Below are positions 63,136-64,000 of a DNA stretch of 64,000 bases, piece after piece. The notes under the pieces are model-generated. The model ran no database searches, was not told the origin of the DNA, and was given only the letters and a program-made list of their open reading frames with translations. The position numbers and the translations under genes were made by a program. How positions within the stretch are numbered: the stretch's first letter is position 1; each line of letters starts with the position of its first letter. This stretch comes from Vicinibacter sp964507535 (GTDB taxonomy: Bacteria; Bacteroidota; Bacteroidia; Chitinophagales; Saprospiraceae): contig CAZDQG010000018.1 of NCBI GenBank assembly GCA_964507535.1, positions 1 to 64,000 on the forward strand, read 5' to 3'.

Positions 63136-64000
63136 TTATTCTCCAATTTCTTCTTGCCGTTTTGGCAAAATCGGTAAGGCCCTTTTGACGACCATTTGAA
63201 CGGTATCCCTGATGCGCTCTTCTAAGACAACCAATTTTTCTTCAAGGAGTTTTTGAAGCATGGAATCTTGAAAATGCCTGACGGTTAGTAACTCCAGGTC
63301 CCTGTCAACAAGCACTTTAAATTCCGAACCAATTTCCTCAATCAATTTTAAAATACGATCTGCATCATCCTTTACACAAACTGTAAATGATATCGCGGTA
63401 TTGCGCATCATATTTACCTTAATCCTGTGCTTTTCAAATAATTCAAACAGATGCGCCAGGTGATGCTCTGCTATAAACGACAAATCGAGGGATGAAAAAT
63501 GTAGAAGTGCTTGTTTGCTTTCAAACACAACAATAGGTGGATATTCAATATCCAAATCACCGGCTATTAGTGTCCCCTCGCCTTCTGGGCTGATAAATGA
63601 TTTGACATACAAAGGAATACCCTTGAGCTTAAGCGGTTGTATGGTCTTTGGATGGATCACCTTACAACCGTAATACGTCATTTCTATTGCTTCTCGATAA
63701 CTCAACCGGTCCAACTTGGATACATTATGAAATAAGTCTGGATCAGCAGTCAGCACACCAGGTACATCCTTCCAAATGAACATACCGGAGGCATCCATAG
63801 CACTCGCAATAATAGCTGCTGTATAGTCTGAGCCTTCCCTTCCCAGGGTAGTGGTATTGTTTTCCCGGGTAGATCCAATGAATCCCTGGGTAACGATGAT
63901 ATGGCCCGCTTGCAGCGGTTCCGAAAAATGTTCTACGATTCTCGAATTGGTATCCTCCCATTGGATACGTCCATCGCGGTAGGTCTCATCCGTGAGAATA
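63136..64000 (-). CDS. Aspartate kinase, 3' part (runs off right edge)
   Basis: About 287 codons are visible; the minus-strand frame is open to base 64000, so the start lies beyond the window and the ATG at 63798 is internal. The kinase domain segment VTQGFIGSTRENNTTTLGREGSDYTAAI (here only the central part is quoted as GFIGSTRENNTTTLGRE) is diagnostic of aspartokinase, with VLTADPDLFHNVSKLDRLSYREA next. From about 63550 down to the stop there is an ACT-type regulatory region (FIAEHHLAHLFELFEKHRIKVNMM) and a helical tail. It phosphorylates aspartate, the first step toward lysine, threonine and methionine. Confidence 0.9.
   Translation of the reverse strand, partial: ILTDETYRDGRIQWEDTNSRIVEHFSEPLQAGHIIVTQGFIGSTRENNTTTLGREGSDYTAAIIASAMDASGMFIWKDVPGVLTADPDLFHNVSKLDRLSYREAIEMTYYGCKVIHPKTIQPLKLKGIPLYVKSFISPEGEGTLIAGDLDIEYPPIVVFESKQALLHFSSLDLSFIAEHHLAHLFELFEKHRIKVNMMRNTAISFTVCVKDDADRILKLIEEIGSEFKVLVDRDLELLTVRHFQDSMLQKLLEEKLVVLEERIRDTVQMVVKRALPILPKRQEEIGE

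Noticed and set aside
63743..63961. 72-codon minus-strand frame at the right edge
   Set aside because: It is a shadow of the aspartate kinase frame, which I translated continuously to base 64000.

Overview
The window looks like chromosome from a member of the Bacteroidota, most likely a Saprospiria/Chitinophagia-type bacterium. Evidence: several secreted proteins end in type IX secretion system (T9SS) sorting domains, the gliding-type ABC genes gldA-gldF-gldG are present, five start regions carry a Bacteroidota-type -7 box (TAnnTTTG), and there are Bacteroidota-typical families (DUF1800/DUF1501, DUF1573, YHYH). Composition is moderately AT-rich and fairly even. I found no rRNA, tRNA, CRISPR array, insertion sequence or prophage.

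Layout. 1-3713 (+): end of an outer-membrane protein, then an MbnP-like protein, an MbnH/cytochrome-c-peroxidase-like dihaem protein and a YHYH-domain T9SS protein, a probable copper-linked envelope module. 3919-5279 (+): a tandem SRPBCC protein and a VOC/PhnB-like protein. 5476-11153 (-): M48 peptidase, GT9 glycosyltransferase, a large secreted M4 metallopeptidase and, overlapping its start, a lipoprotein resembling the M4 inhibitor emfourin. 11253-17639 (+): Cys-rich secreted protein, GH2 beta-mannosidase overlapping urocanate hydratase, CBS protein, coiled-coil/HhH membrane protein. 17700-23881 (-): a tightly packed six-gene efflux operon (TolC, HlyD, two ABC ATPases, two ABC-2 permeases). 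24398-28267: saccharopine-dehydrogenase-like gene (-) divergent from ftsK (+). 28409-36202: a 1167-residue T9SS protein (-) divergent from a DUF1800/DUF1501/discoidin-like triad (+). 36337-41826: ilvE, a small unknown protein, rdgB, ubiA, a DUF1573 lipoprotein and a PolX-family protein whose polymerase site looks dead. 41962-45134 (-): gldA-gldF-gldG. 45313-56937: a surface-polysaccharide locus (glycosyltransferases, two AsnB-type amidotransferases, acyltransferase, nucleotide-sugar epimerase, O-antigen ligase/polymerase, flippase, methyltransferase). 57004-64000: orphan HsdR-N-type nuclease domain, RND efflux adaptor and pump, barnase/barstar pair, and the 3' part of aspartate kinase running off the right edge.

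How the genes work together. Much of the window serves the cell envelope: export pumps, T9SS cargo, lipoproteins, polysaccharide assembly and gliding-type transport, with scattered housekeeping genes (ftsK, ilvE, rdgB, ubiA, lysC-type kinase). The observations I think most deserve follow-up are the MbnP/MbnH/YHYH module, the M4 peptidase with its probable lipoprotein inhibitor, the PolX protein with a lost polymerase site but intact PHP site, and a 12-bp palindrome (ACAAACGTTYGT) that occurs five times, far more than chance predicts. No wholly new multi-gene defence or mobile system was recognised.
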